Below, piece after piece: positions 1 to 12,142 of a stretch of 64,000 bases of DNA; positions within the stretch are counted from its first letter, which is position 1; each line of letters starts with the position of its first letter. The position numbers were made by a program, and so were the translations under genes. The notes below the pieces were generated by a model. The model was not told the DNA's origin. It saw only the letters and a list, made by a program, of their open reading frames with translations, and did no database searches. This DNA is from Chytridium lagenaria (Eukaryota > Chytridiomycota > Chytridiomycetes > Chytridiales > Chytridiaceae), in assembly GCA_025449115.1 (NCBI GenBank), contig JAHLKC010000142.1, forward strand, positions 1-64,000, in the 5' to 3' direction.

Positions 1-1
1 C

Positions 2-229
2 TCTACTGTAACTCCTGCGAAACAACAACTTGCGGCGGAAGAAGAAGAGCCGGCAGAAAAACTTGAAGACAAGGCGTCCCCAGCACCGCCAGCTGCGGAA
101 CTCCCTGCAATGTTGAGAACGAAATCAAGTACACCTGCAATGGGCTCGTTTTTGTCGTCAATGGTCAAGAGGTTCTCGAGAACTGATTCTGCGTTCGAGG
201 GGAGTAGAGGAGCGACTTCCCCAAAGTAA
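2..229 (+). CDS. C-terminal end of an unknown protein (partial)
   Basis: An open frame enters from the left edge and stops at TAA 227-229, giving about 75 residues. The segment is rich in Ala, Pro, Glu and Ser, looks disordered, and ends in a short basic/serine stretch (SSMVKRFSRTDSAF). No domain can be recognised. The base order follows the window's habit of G/A-rich coding sequence near a gene's 3' end. The start and most of the protein lie outside the window, so no function is proposed. Confidence 0.6.
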   Translation, partial: STVTPAKQQLAAEEEEPAEKLEDKASPAPPAAELPAMLRTKSSTPAMGSFLSSMVKRFSRTDSAFEGSRGATSPK

Positions 230-597
230 ACCCTACATCATTTCGTCCTTGGTATCTTGATTTTTACGTTGTATTGGCTGTCTTTTTATTACATACAGCT
301 TATAATCTCTTTGTTATACGACCTTTCGTCATTTGCACTTCTGTTGCTCTCGTATTCAGAGCTCATTTTTTATTCCTTAATTCACTTTACTGCGCGGCTT
401 TCGGTTTCGTTTCTTTTGCGTCGATTTCCTCCTTCCTATTTTCATATTGCTGCCATTTTCATGTACACTCCCAATAAATAAACAAACACTTCGAATGCCG
501 TACGAAAACCTCAAAGCTCACTGGATGCTAGTCTTGAGAGGAATGAGGAAGTTCCGAGAGATTCCGGAACCAAAAAAAAATTGAAAGCAACTCAAGC
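230..597. other. Intergenic, 3' UTR of the left-edge gene and upstream region of the dehydrogenase
   Basis: T-rich sequence with an AATAAATAAA run near 472-482 that could serve as a poly(A) signal for the left-edge gene. The small frames here have no recognisable content. No RNA gene was seen. Confidence 0.4.
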
Positions 598-2595
598 ATG
601 CCGTCAACGATCGTGAAGCCGGATATTCTGAACCTGACGCCCATCGCCTTCATCGACCTGTTGAAGAGGAACGGCATTAAAGCGTTTCATATCGTGTACA
701 TTGATGGGAAGGTGCAGGCGAGGTGAGTTTGAATTCTCTTGGTAGAGCGATGGTACCTCTCTCTGCGCGACATTGATATGCAGGGTTGGAGGATGTCCAT
801 TGGAAAATGGTAGTGACTACTAAAGTTCTGATGGGAGGCATGGGATTGTGCAGTGGAAAATATCGTCTTGGAGACATCACTTGCTTGCATGCAGTTTCTG
901 ACCTTTCCCGATTACCATCACCACGCAGCCATGCTCTCCTACAACCCGTTGCGGACTTCTTCCTCGCCGAATCGGTAATATACATTCCAGCTTACCATTC
1001 TTCATTCTTTCGGCCCATCATCCACCCCTGACACTGTACCCTACTTAGGATGATTTCGAAGAACCACGAGGGCATCTTTGTTCAAATTGGCGAAAAGAGC
1101 GGTACCCTCCAAGGCGCATTTGTTCACCGCACATCCGCGGTCCCGCAGCCGGAGGCGTGCGAAACTGGAGCTACACATCGATCGAAGGGTTTTTGAGAGA
1201 TGCATCAGGCTCGCAAAGGGCATGTGTCATAAGAACGCTTTGGCAGGACTCTGGTAAAACCCCCCTTTCTCCGCACTTTTTCGTAACTGTTTAATAGGTG
1301 GGGTGGCGGTAAAGGTGTGATGGCCCGCAACACCGGTGTAGGACTCCTTCCCGGTGATTCCGTCGAATCCCGACGCGTTGCTTATGAAGAGTATGGAGCG
1401 TTTTTGTCGACCCTCAAGGGAGTTATGTGACTGCTGCGGATGTGGGAACTGATACGACGGATATGACGCATATTTATTCAAAGTAGAGTTATTTTTCGAT
1501 GGATAATGCTGATTGATGATGAAGGACGAGACATACGACTTGTATCCCCGAGGAGCTTGGTGGATCTGGGAATCCGTCGGTGCCGACTGCCAGGGGAGTC
1601 GTAAAGGGATTGGAAGCAGCATTTAATTATCTTGGAAAGACTATCAATGGGAGTTCCATTGCTGTTCAAGGAAGTAAGTTCATTCCTTATTTCACTCAAT
1701 TTCTTCTTTGTTAATATTCATTTTTGATATCAAGTCGGGCATGTCGGAACCCCCCTTATCCATTTTCTTTTTGAGCACGGTGTTGGACGTATTATTGCGT
1801 CTGATGTAGACAAGCACCGTGAGGAGAGTATTAAGAATGAGTTTGCAAAGTACGGCGATAAGTTTCTTTCCGAATCGTCGAGAAGTCGGACATGACAATT
1901 TTGTTTGAAGGTACAGACAGGCCTTTTTGTTGGACACACTGTTCATTTCTTTAGATGTGGATGCCGTTTCGCCTTGCGCTACTGGGGTATTTTAAACGAC
2001 ACCACAATTCCAAAGATAAAGGCGAAGATTGTGTGTGGAGCGGCTAACAATCAGTTGCTTGGTAAAGATATTTTTGTCATGGGAAGTCGTCTGCGTGTTT
2101 GGACTAATTACGTTTAATTTTAGATATCAAGACTCATGATAAACTTTTGAAGAAACATGACCTCGTTTACATTCCTGACGTGAGTTCCCTTTTCCATAAT
2201 CTTCCTCATACCTTTCTAGTTCCTTTGCAACCGCATGGGTATCGTTAACTGCGCTGACGAGGCCAGCGGATCAATGGAAGACGACCCCAAGCTCGAGCTC
2301 CATCTCGGTAAATCTACTCTTCTCCACGTCTGCTAAACTTTCCAGGCAAGAAATGGGAAAACTCAATCTACAATCTGTCCCTTAAAGTCCTCAACGACGC
2401 AAAGGAGTCCGGCAAGACCACGCAGGAGGTAACCACTTTTGTTTATTGAAACTCATTTAAAAATTAGATTGCGGTGGCGCTTGCGGATGAGCAATCGAGG
2501 GTTATTAACCGCTTTACGGACATCGAAGCAAAGATATCATTCGCGCGCTTGTAAACAAGAACGAGGCATGGAGGAAGCATGTTGGCCTCATTTGA
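598..2595 (+). CDS. Glu/Leu/Phe/Val dehydrogenase-family gene, frames interrupted
   Basis: Spliced gene starting at ATG 598 and running to TGA 2593-2595. Recognisable family blocks appear in order: HEGIFVQIGEKSGTL and HRT, then RGPAAGGVRNWSY, then LAKGMCHKNALAGLWWGGGKG, whose Lys in GGGKG is the substrate-binding lysine of the GLFV signature. After these come YVTAADVGTDTTDM, the Rossmann-side GARGVV-like block (PTARGVVKGLEAAFNY), the nucleotide-binding SIAVQG, SPCATG, and AKIVCGAANNQLL. The expected reaction is NAD(P)-dependent oxidative deamination of an amino acid. Introns are short (for example 723 onward and after 1256). The blocks fall in different frames, needing single-base shifts near 1064, 1130, 1207, 1424, 1873, 1988 and 2520. 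This is either a decayed gene or a poor consensus. The WWGGGKG form resembles the leucine/valine-type branch rather than classical fungal glutamate dehydrogenase; this assignment is by motif only. Confidence 0.7.
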
Positions 2596-3339
2596 AGGCA
2601 GAGATTTTTTGATCTATAAGGTGTGCCAAATTGATTAAGTGATAACCGAATGGAATGGGTGCACTTCCAATAAAATTAAATTTGAGCATTACTTTGATTT
2701 TATCGAATTCTTTTTCTATCTCATCGACCGAAAATAGCTTTTGAGACCTACGCAGCAAATATTCGTAATTAAATCCAATTTCTGTGCAAGTTTGTGCACG
2801 ATTTCAGGTACGTGAGTGATTACTTTTTGACGTGAAAATAAGACTTGGATTACAGAGGCTCGTTGGTCAATATCCATAGACCCAATAATTATCTAGCCCT
2901 TTATTGATATGTCAATGGGGCCACCCAACAGGCACCCAGCTAGCCTAGCATCCGGCGTCTCTCACCTCTGGCTGCAGATGCACACGGCCAGATGTATCAG
3001 AACCAAATGACGAACTCCGTGTTTCAGAAATCCATTTGGGCGAGGAGTGATCCAAACATTGATCAGAAATCAACAAACAAACAAACACCGACACATCTGA
3101 GCACATTGATTGGTTCAAAAGCCGGACAATTTCATTTTAAAAAATAGTCCAGCGCCCAAGCTTGATTAGAAGTAAACCAACGGACGGGGTGGCGTTTACT
3201 CTCAACTTTTTGACGAGGGAACGTTTATTGACTCTCACGAGCCATCGCTCGCTTTGTAGATTATCAATAGACGGCATCGTGCCTCAAGATAGACGGGAAC
3301 TCCCATCATCCTTGACCCAGTTGTACTGGACTGGAGGAT
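2596..3339. other. Intergenic region
   Basis: No convincing gene, RNA or repeat. A frame at 3162-3377 has no signal peptide or domain. Upstream exons of the following receptor-like gene, including a signal peptide, may hide here but could not be identified. Confidence 0.4.
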
Positions 3340-5667
3340 ATGGCGTTCACTCATGTGCATCGCCAGCAGCAGAGTAATGCTTGTATGCCATTACCTGCTG
3401 CGTCATCAACAGTGTGCAGGATCTATGAAGACGAAGGGTCCTCAGCAGATATCTTGATGTTCAACAGCGCCTACGTCCCACCTTTATTGCGAACAGCAAC
3501 ATCAGTGCTGGAATTCGATACAGCGCTCTCATCTCCACAGATTGCAATGGGAGTGTTGGAGTGGATGGGTTGCGATGCGGAGGTGACTAACTCGACTGCA
3601 CCTCGGTATATGCTTTCCGTCATGTGTGATCTTGCATTTCAGGAGCCTTGTGATGCTGATGTGGTGTATCAAACGGAGGTTTGGGGGGAGAGACTAAGGG
3701 CTGGGAGGATATGTAGATCGACTTGTGAAGTGTTTTTGAGGGATGTATCTAGGCTATTGGCGGATCCTCTGGTGTGCCGGTCAAGTGGGACGACTGGTAA
3801 TGAAGCTCTGAGCAAGTTTGGGGAGTGGTGCGCGGGGTTACCACAGGACGGGTGCCAAAATTCAGCAAGCTTCAGCGACGTGGATAATTGTGGTATGCCC
3901 TTCATTACTAGATGCCCATCATGTGTTGTTACTGATAGTAAGTTCAGGCTTTTCGACAACGACTGAGAAGACGTCGTTTTTGTGGAACTCTTGAAGGTCA
4001 ACAAGATCCATGTTGTATATCGACGTCACATATCAGCATTCTCTCAACTCAAAGCTCAGAGTCCCTACCTTCAATCGACATCTCGTCGCCGACATTCTCT
4101 TTTCCAACAACCGCTGGGCCTTCACCCTTAGCCTTCCAAACTACCGCTCCTGAACCCGAATCCGCCACTTCAAAGTCGACATCATTTCTTCTCATCGCCA
4201 CAATCACGTCAGTCGTCGCCGTCATCTTGACAGGTGTTTTGCTGTACTTTCTCGTGACTTGCGGCTGGTGCAAGTGTGGGAGCAGAAGGCCTAAACCACC
4301 GACTTTAGCAGCAACAGAGGAGAGGGATTTGGAAACTGGAGAAGAGGTTGTAATTGCACCGAGTGGATCAGCTACAAATAGCCAGCGAGGGGCCTCAGAG
4401 ATTCCTCATGACGGATTGCAGCGCGCCGCATCCATATCCACTTCGGCAAAATCTTGGTCATCCAAGCTTCTATCCCAAAAGAAATCGTTAAAGCGTAGCG
4501 TGACGCCTCCCTCGGTGACAGTTCAGACTCCTGCGTCGATAGAGCGTGCCTTAAAGTCGTCGTCATCCCCTAACTCCACGACTTCTACACCATCTCCAGA
4601 AGAATCCACCCCTATGCTCAAAATCTCTAACAAACGTGACCCTCCTCCTGCTGAGCCCCCAACGCCTTCCGTTTCCCACACACCTACAACCCCATCAGTC
4701 TCAACCCGCTCCCCAACGACGCCCTCCACCCAAAGGAGCAAGTACAGCGGTGTGACGACATCAACCAAGTCTCCTCGCAGCCCTAACTCTTCCTCGTCTA
4801 AGAAACTCCCATTCAGAACAAGTAGTGTGGGAGGTGTTTCCTCAGCACATGGGTCCAACGGCAACAACTCCTTAACATCCCCAAGTGACCCAAAATCCGA
4901 AGCCGCACCCGCAGCCGAACCATCCTCATCATCAAAAACGACACCACCCGCAAACATTGGCCCGTTTCTCAATGGGCTCATTCACAATGCCCAACGCATC
5001 ACGGTTCCGCCAAATCCCGGAAGAACTACAGGATATGCGGATGTAAAGGAAGAAAGAAAATTGAGGAGAATTCCCAGTCGCGGCAGCACGATTGGGGCCG
5101 CTACTCGTTCTGCCATCCACCTTCGACGTCGCCCACGCAGTCAAAGCGTGGACAGCGCCCATTCTTCTATGATCCAAGCCTACGCCGCCGTCGCCATGTA
5201 CGTGGAATCCACTCTCCCATCCGACGCACCCGTCGCAAGTGCTGGGCTTCGTCGCTCCCCATCGATGAAGTCCAAAATGTCTCATCGCTCTGTAAAAAGT
5301 ATTAGGGCTTTGATGGCTGCTGCGGTGGCGCATGGAGATGATATACCACCTGTGCCGGCTATGCCGTACGTGTTTGAGCCAGTGGTTGTCCCGGGTATGC
5401 CATCGTTCCACCTCGCGATTGTGATGGAGGAGTTTGAGGCGTTTGAGGAAGATGAAATTGAATTGAAGCCAGGGGATGTGGTGCAGGTCCACAAGATGTT
5501 TGACGATGGTAAGTTATGAAGTTCGTCATGGCTTTTTTTTTTTTGATGTGTCAATTTTAAGTTCCTTTGTACTAATTTAATTGCTTTTCCATAGGATGGG
5601 CGTTGGTGTGAATCGCACAATTGGGGAGTTTGGAATGTTCCCTGTGGTGACCTTGGCAACTTTGTAA
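3340..5667 (+). CDS. Type I membrane protein: Cys-rich ectodomain, TM, disordered region, C-terminal SH3
   Basis: The first part (3340-3892) is Cys-rich with spaced cysteines (NACMPL, TVCRIY, GCDAEV, MCDLAFQEPCDADV, RICRSTCEVF, PLVCRS, EWCAGLPQDGCQN), and is probably extracellular and disulphide-bonded. The spacing is loosely Frizzled-like. A Pro/Thr linker leads to one hydrophobic segment (LLIATITSVVAVILTGVLL, around 4180-4245), then TCGWCKCG and about 340 residues of Ser/Thr/Pro-rich cytoplasmic chain. The end is an SH3 domain (AIVMEEFEAFEEDEIELKPGD, then an intron 5509-5594, then WAL.GVNRTIGEFGMFP). Two one-base breaks are visible: a T-run near 3975 and GG for GGG near 5607. The domain order suggests a surface sensor coupled to SH3 partners. 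The N-terminus and signal peptide are unresolved. Confidence 0.7.
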
Positions 5668-6031
5668 TAATTAGATTTTTATAATGAACGAAAATATACG
5701 AATATTCACATTTGATATGAGAGGATTGAGGTGCATGTTCAGGCTTTTTGAGGAATCGAGGTGCTGAATTATGTGTTTCAAAACGGGGCCAAATATTTAT
5801 TATTGTCTTTGGGTATTCAGTGCGAACGGTTCAGTAAAAACCGTCTACAATTTCCTTCAGGTTCGCACAGAGGGCTTAAACTTACGAAAAACGGGTTGTG
5901 ACTCAACAGCGCCGTGAATTACTCGTCTTTGCGCAGATTACAAAACCCTTCGGGTTCCCGCCCCATTCTTGTTCAACCAACCCAATAAAAAAAAGGGCTT
6001 GTCGCACCAAGGAAGACTTGAATTTTTGACC
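5668..6031. other. Intergenic, promoter side of the MFS gene
   Basis: AT-rich then mixed sequence. No gene or repeat seen. Confidence 0.3.
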
Positions 6032-8285
6032 ATGTCGTTAGGCACCAATACCGAACAACAGCCTTCAGTTGCATCTGATGCCGTCGTCCAGGCAGCGGAA
6101 GATCTCCTTGCCAAACATCACAGGATGCAAGAGCTGCAAAGAAATGCTAGTGTTCAAGGGAGCGTAAGATCAGCAGCACAGCAGGACCAGGCAAGAAGTC
6201 CTAGCAGTGACTTGAAGCTTGGCGGTGAGAAGGTTGATGCGGTGAAGACTTCGAGACGGTTTACGAAAGAAGAGGAGGCAAAATTAGTGAGGAAGATGGA
6301 TATCCGGTAGGTCTTTTCTTAATTCTCTCTTTGATTTAGAACGGAGCGGTGGTATTGCCTTGAGTTATCGCTAATAATGAAGCAGCCTTCTTCCTCTCCT
6401 CTCCTTGCTCTATCTCCTCTGCTTTCTCGACCGCGTGAATATCGGTGAGTCACTCTCGATCTCGCCATTACTTTCATTGCTGACATTTCATTTCTTAAAG
6501 GGAATGCTCGTGTCATTGGGCTTGATAAGTCCGGATTCGGAGATATGGAGAGGGACCTTGGCATGTCTAACCCCTCCTACTATAACTGGGCTCTGTCCAT
6601 ATTTTTTTTTGGTAAGGAAGAACTTCTGTATACCTTATTGTTTTTGACCAAAGTCGTTGTCCCGTATGTTAATCATTTGATTGAAACAGGTTATGTAATT
6701 TTTGAGGTTCCTTCCATAATATGCTCAAGAAATTTACTCCGAGCATTTGGGTAGGCGCAAAAGCATTTTATTATAGTTTGTAAAATTGATGACTTTGCAG
6801 ATCGCAAGAATAATGATAACTTGGGGCCTCTGCGCAACGCTAATGGCATTCACCTTTAACTTTGGAAGTTTGATGGCCGCGCGAGCCTTCCTCGGTGTAT
6901 TTGAGGCCGGATTCTTGTAAGTCTGCACGGTTTGTGTCCCGCCGTTTTTTATTCACCCATATTTTTATATGCAGTCCAGGAATTCTGTTCTATCTCTCCT
7001 TCTGGTACCGCAAAACGTGAGCTTACCACACGCATCGGCATTTTTTTTCGCCGCTGCGGACCGTTGCGGGTGCTTTCTCCGGTCTCCTAGCCTATTTTCT
7101 TTCTCAAGTCCGTATGGGTTACCTTTCAAGCTGGCGTGCACTCTTTTTCTGGGAAGGCCTTCCGACGATCGTTATGGGTATACTTACGATCTGGATTTTA
7201 CCAAATTTCCCCAACACTGCTGAATTTTTGACGCGGAGGAGAGAGAGTATGCTACAGCGAGACTGCTTGAGGATGGAATTGATGCGGCGGATCATTTCTT
7301 TTAATTGGGGACAATTTAAGGGAGACATTGATGGATTTGAGAGTTTGGTGTTATATGTTTCTGTATATTGGAATTGTAACGCCGACTTACGGGTAATTAT
7401 TACGTTCTCTCTTTACTTTGGCTAATACCTTTTATTTTGACTCAAAGCTTCGCATTTTTTCTTCCAACAATCATCAAACTTCTTGGCTTCACTGTAAGTA
7501 TGACTAAAGCTCTGCAACTTGGCAATCTGTTTTCTCATTGTACGCGTTTATAGGCTCTAAATGCACAACTGCTATCCGCCCCACCCTATGTCACCGCATG
7601 CATTGTTCTCGTCCTCGTGAGCTTCCATTCCGATTGGCGCATGGAGAGGTCCCTCCATATGGTTGTCTGTGCGTGCTTCTCCATTGCTGGATTTATGGCT
7701 TCTTGCATATTACAGGGGCAGTCAGTGGGTTCTTTACGGAATGACGATCCTAGCTTTGTCGGGATTGCAGCCTTGTGTGCCACTTAGTTTGAGTTGGATG
7801 ATTAATAATCAGTGGGGACAAACTAGGGCAGCTACTGCAACGGCGATGGTAAGTCAGTCCTTTGTTCACCATTTACTTTTCTCGCGCCGGTCTTAATTCA
7901 TGTTTTTCTATTTATTTCATTAGATGATTTCATTCGGAAATCTCGGTGGTATTCTCGGTCCCCAAATCTGTAAGTCTTTACCCCGGCAATCATCTTCTAA
8001 CACCTCTTTTACCGTGCAGACCGACCCGCAGACGCTTTGAACGGTTACAAGAACGGTCATATCATTATGGCCATGTTTGTAGTCTGGTGCATTGTCTGGA
8101 CGCTTTTGCTTCGTTACATTCTTATGCGCGATGTCGCAAAGGCCTCCAAGGCTAGTGCTGATGGTGATGAGAAAGGGTCGCGAGAAATTGGGGAGGAGAC
8201 GATTGTGGATGATGATGAGGAAAGTAAGGCTGTTTCTGGTGGTGTGAAGGTGAAGAATATTGCAAGGAAAGTGGTACAGCTTTGA
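6032..8285 (+). CDS. MFS permease, anion:cation symporter (Dal5/Tna1-like)
   Basis: Multi-exon gene starting at ATG 6032 and ending with TGA at 8285. A disordered, charged N-terminal tail of about 90 residues is followed by the family start (FTKEEEAKLVRKMDIR, then LLYLL-FLDRVNIGNARVIG). Transmembrane segments follow with typical landmarks: NWALSIFFFGYVIFEVPS, IMITWGLCATLMAF, ARAFLGVFEAGF, PGILFYLSFWYRK, GAFSGLLAYFLS, WRALFFWEGLPTIVMG, LGFTALNAQLLSAPPY and LSLSWMINNQWGQ. It ends in an acidic cytoplasmic tail. The DRVNIGNARVIGL and FWEGLPT signatures fit fungal allantoate/nicotinate/vitamin H-type permeases, so uptake of a small organic anion at the plasma membrane is likely; the substrate is not predictable. 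Frame breaks of one base occur near 6716, 7060, 7232 and 7331, so the encoded order is clear although no continuous frame exists. Confidence 0.85.
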
Positions 8286-8960
8286 TGGTATGCATTCCAC
8301 GTTTGAGGATGTATAGTTTTTGGCTTGCGGGGTTTTCTTTTTAAATTCTATTTTGTTTTATTTCATCTCACCTATTTTCTCTATATGCATACATTTTCCC
8401 TTCTATTCATTTACAAACTGACTTGCGGGTTTATGTTTGGTTTTCCTTAGTTTCATTGAACTGGCACCTTCTTTTTTTTTTTTTTTGTAAAACTGCCTAA
8501 ATTTTTTTTTGGGGTGTAATTTTGTTGCTTCTTTATAACCTGGGATTACTATAAAATACTACAGTCATGGCAACTCCTTACTGTGAGAGGAATTCCCTTT
8601 ATTTCCCTTTACTTCTTCTATATCAGATATACTCCAAAAGTCATTCCACACATTTGTGTAAGATAGAAGGATAATGATACTGGATGTGCAGTACACCAAA
8701 ACGCGAAGCATTTTTCATACGGATCACTTTGTGGTAAGTAAATCCCCTTTAGCTTGCACGTGGGTACGGTTTCTTTGACATCGTGAGGCTCAAATTGGAA
8801 GAGACTAAACATGACGCGTACGTTCGCTTGCTTTTCAAACTCACCCCTTAAGCATATGTCGGAGAATTCTTTACATTTAGTACCAGATCCGTCTACAGCC
8901 TTACATATATATTTATTTTACTGCGAATAAAGAAAGAACAAACAAACAAAAACACGTGCA
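8286..8960. other. Intergenic between convergent 3' ends
   Basis: Contains T-runs and AT-rich 3' UTR-like sequence (for example 8330-8530 and 8905-8945). No gene seen. Confidence 0.35.
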
Positions 8961-11900
8961 CTAAAGTGTCCGCACCCTCCATACGGATGGCCCATCCAAC
9001 CTCGCCAATTGTCTCCCCTCTATCTCATCCACACTCTCACTTGCAGTAGTACCTCCTTCACCTTTCATCATCCCTCCACCCCCACCTTCCTTCATTCTTT
9101 TTCGGCGAGCAGCTATAATGAACATCGCAGCCACGACCGAAATCACAACAGCTAACCCAACAGCAATCCCAACTCCCATCAGCACCCTCTCCCTCGCTCT
9201 CATTTCTTTCCTTCTTGAAGCGGCCTCCATATCATCCTCGTCACCCCCCCCAGGAGGCAGAGCGGAAGTGGTCGGTTTCGGAGTTCCCACAAGCTCAGTC
9301 ACGTTCAACCCAGTCAATTGTTCAATCGTCGCAACCCACACCCCGGTCACGTCCATAGGATCCTGCACATTTAACCAAGCGTCTGCAAGATCTCTGATAA
9401 ACTCATCCGGTAGTGTCTCGTCCGGGATGATGACGGGTGGTTCGGGTGTCAACGTGGCATTTCTGCCATTCTCCCCGCTCTCGGGCGCAGGCGGAGCCGC
9501 AGTGTATCCCTCACGATGAAGGAATCTTAACACCGCCGGCCATGGTAGAACTCTCGGCATCAATATCCCATCATCCGCCAAAACGCCCCCAACAATCTCC
9601 CCAACACCTCCACCGCTGCTACTATTTCCCGAAGACAGCGCAACCCCAAGCAATATATCCTGCGACGCCTTCCAAGCTTCATCATGGTCCAAAACCCTTC
9701 CACCCTCAAAGCTAGTCGGTTGAAACACCATCCCATCCTTCAGACTTTGGAATGAAGACGCCCCTCTTCCTCCATACACATACGTCTTTGCACCACCCCC
9801 GGCCATTCTGGGTTCTTTCTCATCACCTTCACAAGCATAGCACATGTCGACCCACAAAGCCCATCGGTCACTATAGCTATCTTTGATGGTCCATGGGGCC
9901 ATACTTGGCTGGATGGACCGTACTTGATTCTCAGCCACTCCTTCCCCATCTGCCTCCACCGATAGTTGATGTCGAGTTACCAGATCCAGAAGATGCTGCA
10001 TTTCAGCAGACGAGAAGCCTCTTGGTACATCTCCCGCAACACAGATATCTACAAATCGGCGGGAATATGCTTCACCCGTATCCCCTCCTCTGTAATTATA
10101 GGTAAAGGGTCCGATAGACAGAAGCCCTGACGGTGTCCACATCAACATACCCTCTGCCATCCCCAGCTAACCCCGTCAATTGACAGGGAATGACCATGAC
10201 AGATCAAACGGATTAAGGATGGCGAAAGTGGAGAATTTGTTGTGGCGCCATACGCCCTCCCAGCGTTTCTCATCAAGAATCTTTTGTGAAGCCGTCATCC
10301 TGACATCGGTACTGCGCGTTACGGCATCTTTGGCACCAAAGAGCAGCTACTCTTCTGCCAAAACATATGTTACCCCCCGCGTTCCACTTAAATCCATGAC
10401 CAAGTGTTCAGCGCCGGCATCAACCGCTCTTCTGATTGCTGATGCGACGGCCCAACGGCTTCGTCAATTGGGGTATTTGAGGTCTGCGGTGAAGGTTCAG
10501 TTGATGGCGAAGTGATGTCGACGGTTGGGAATTAGTGGGAAGATCGAAGGTGGGGATGACAATTATAGCGGTCCGGGTAAGATTATGGTAGTAGGCTGCA
10601 AGGGTAGAGATTCATGAATTGAATGAAAGAAAACAGCCGAGGTAGATAAAAAGTTTTTTTAAACTGTCGGCCAACTGCAAAACGTAGGACCACTGGAGAT
10701 GCGCGTGAAGTAAGGCGGGATCCGCAGAGGACGCCATTGCAAGACCTCTGTACTCGAAAAAACCGTGCAGCAGAGAAGGGATGCTGCATAAGCTCCTGCG
10801 ATGGAATTGTCGACGTTAGTCTCATCGATCGTTCCTTGTTTGCTTCCCAGTGCCTAAACCGATTCCCATTGGCTTCCTCCCTGTTGCCCCACAATGTCTC
10901 CTGTCAAATTATACCCGGGATCCCACAAAATGTTCTCCGTAGGAAAGTGGAGGTCAACGGAGTGGGAAAGGCCGTCTCACATCCTCCTCAGGCACCAAAG
11001 TAGGCAAGCCACGGAACAGTGACATTCAAAGTGGATACGGTTTCCTCACTAGCTGCATTTGTTTCGGCTGTGGACTGAGGAGGCGATCGAAGAGTGTACG
11101 TTCTGACTTCAGGAATGATACCGAGAGGCCAATGGTTTGACGTAACGAAAGCACCTTCCTCAAGACGATGCGCACCATTCACGAACCTCGACCGTCCCAG
11201 GGCAGCATTAAAGCGGGCGTTGGGATCACGCTGAGACCAACCATTTCATTTGCAAAAGATTGCACAGTATCCTTAAGGTAACATTATAATTAGAAACGTT
11301 ACAGAATGATATATAATAAAGGTTTGCCAAAAGATAACAAGTGAAGTAGGAGATGAGAGATGTAAATTACCACAGGATCCCGTCCATCGATAGCAACCAC
11401 CTCGTAGTTCAAAAAATCACGCGGGTCCGCTTTTAACTCCTCTCTCCATATCTCCATCATGCCGGCTACGATTCCCGTCGCTCTGGTGGAGTTTATTCTG
11501 GTGAGAAAATATCCTAATTCTATCCCATCGTCGATCATTCCTCCAAGGAACAATCTGGGCTTCCTTGCCATCGATCCCAACGATGCATGGCTGTTGTAAA
11601 CGGGCTTTATAATCCAAGGTTGAAGGAATTGATATACTGAGAAGCAGTCGGCATTATAGACAGTGTGGGCGTCGTGGAGGAGAGTGAAGGCTCGGGTGAT
11701 GGCGGCTTGAAGGGCGAATTCAGTATCAATGGCGGTATTGGTGCGAATACTCTCAAGCTCGCCAATAATGTCGTAACTGCCAGCTGTTCGCTGCAGAGTA
11801 AGGTAAGGGTATCTGTTTGATGATAATGAACCTTTCGTTTTAAAGCGAAAAAGACACTTACAGCTCTAAATATGATCTGACGGCAGTGATGGCAAGTGAC

Positions 11901-12142
11901 CGAGTGTTTTCGGCATCGGGAAGACTAAAACTCTGATAGCATTCCAGTACATTTTTGGCCAATGTCGGAGAAGGCACGGAGCAAGGATCAGCTAGTACAA
12001 GTTGTATGCGGAGGATGATGAAGACGAGAAGAAAAAGTAGCAGTGAGATGGAGGGCGATGATGTTGCTGAAGGATATAGCGATCGACATGATGATGGTGG
12101 CGTCTGGTTGTGCCGAGACGCTTCCGATCGCCCCACCCCCAT
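8961..12142 (-). CDS. Membrane-anchored peptidase S41-family (CPAF-like) protein
   Basis: The N-terminus carries a hydrophobic signal (ISLLLFLLVFIILRIQLVLA) followed by DPCSVPSP. Next come an S41 N-terminal module (GSYDIIGELESI, then LLHDAHTVYN) and FLGGMIDDG. The catalytic-domain strand AIRRAVDAGAEHLVMDLSG lies near 10400-10450. The nucleophile region YGPSSQVWPHGPSKIAIVTDGLCGSTCA (near 9820-9930; Ser in GSTCA) matches the fungal S41/CPAF-like group. The C-terminus has a Pro/Gly-rich stretch, one TM helix (MGVGIAVGLAVVISVVAAMF) and a basic cytoplasmic tail. It is probably a type I surface or endomembrane serine-protease-like protein. The IVTDGLCGS block is in a different frame from the flanking 8961-10160 frame, implying two compensating one-base shifts near 9940 and 9815. 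Short introns occur near 11240-11370 and 11800-11860. Confidence 0.75.
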
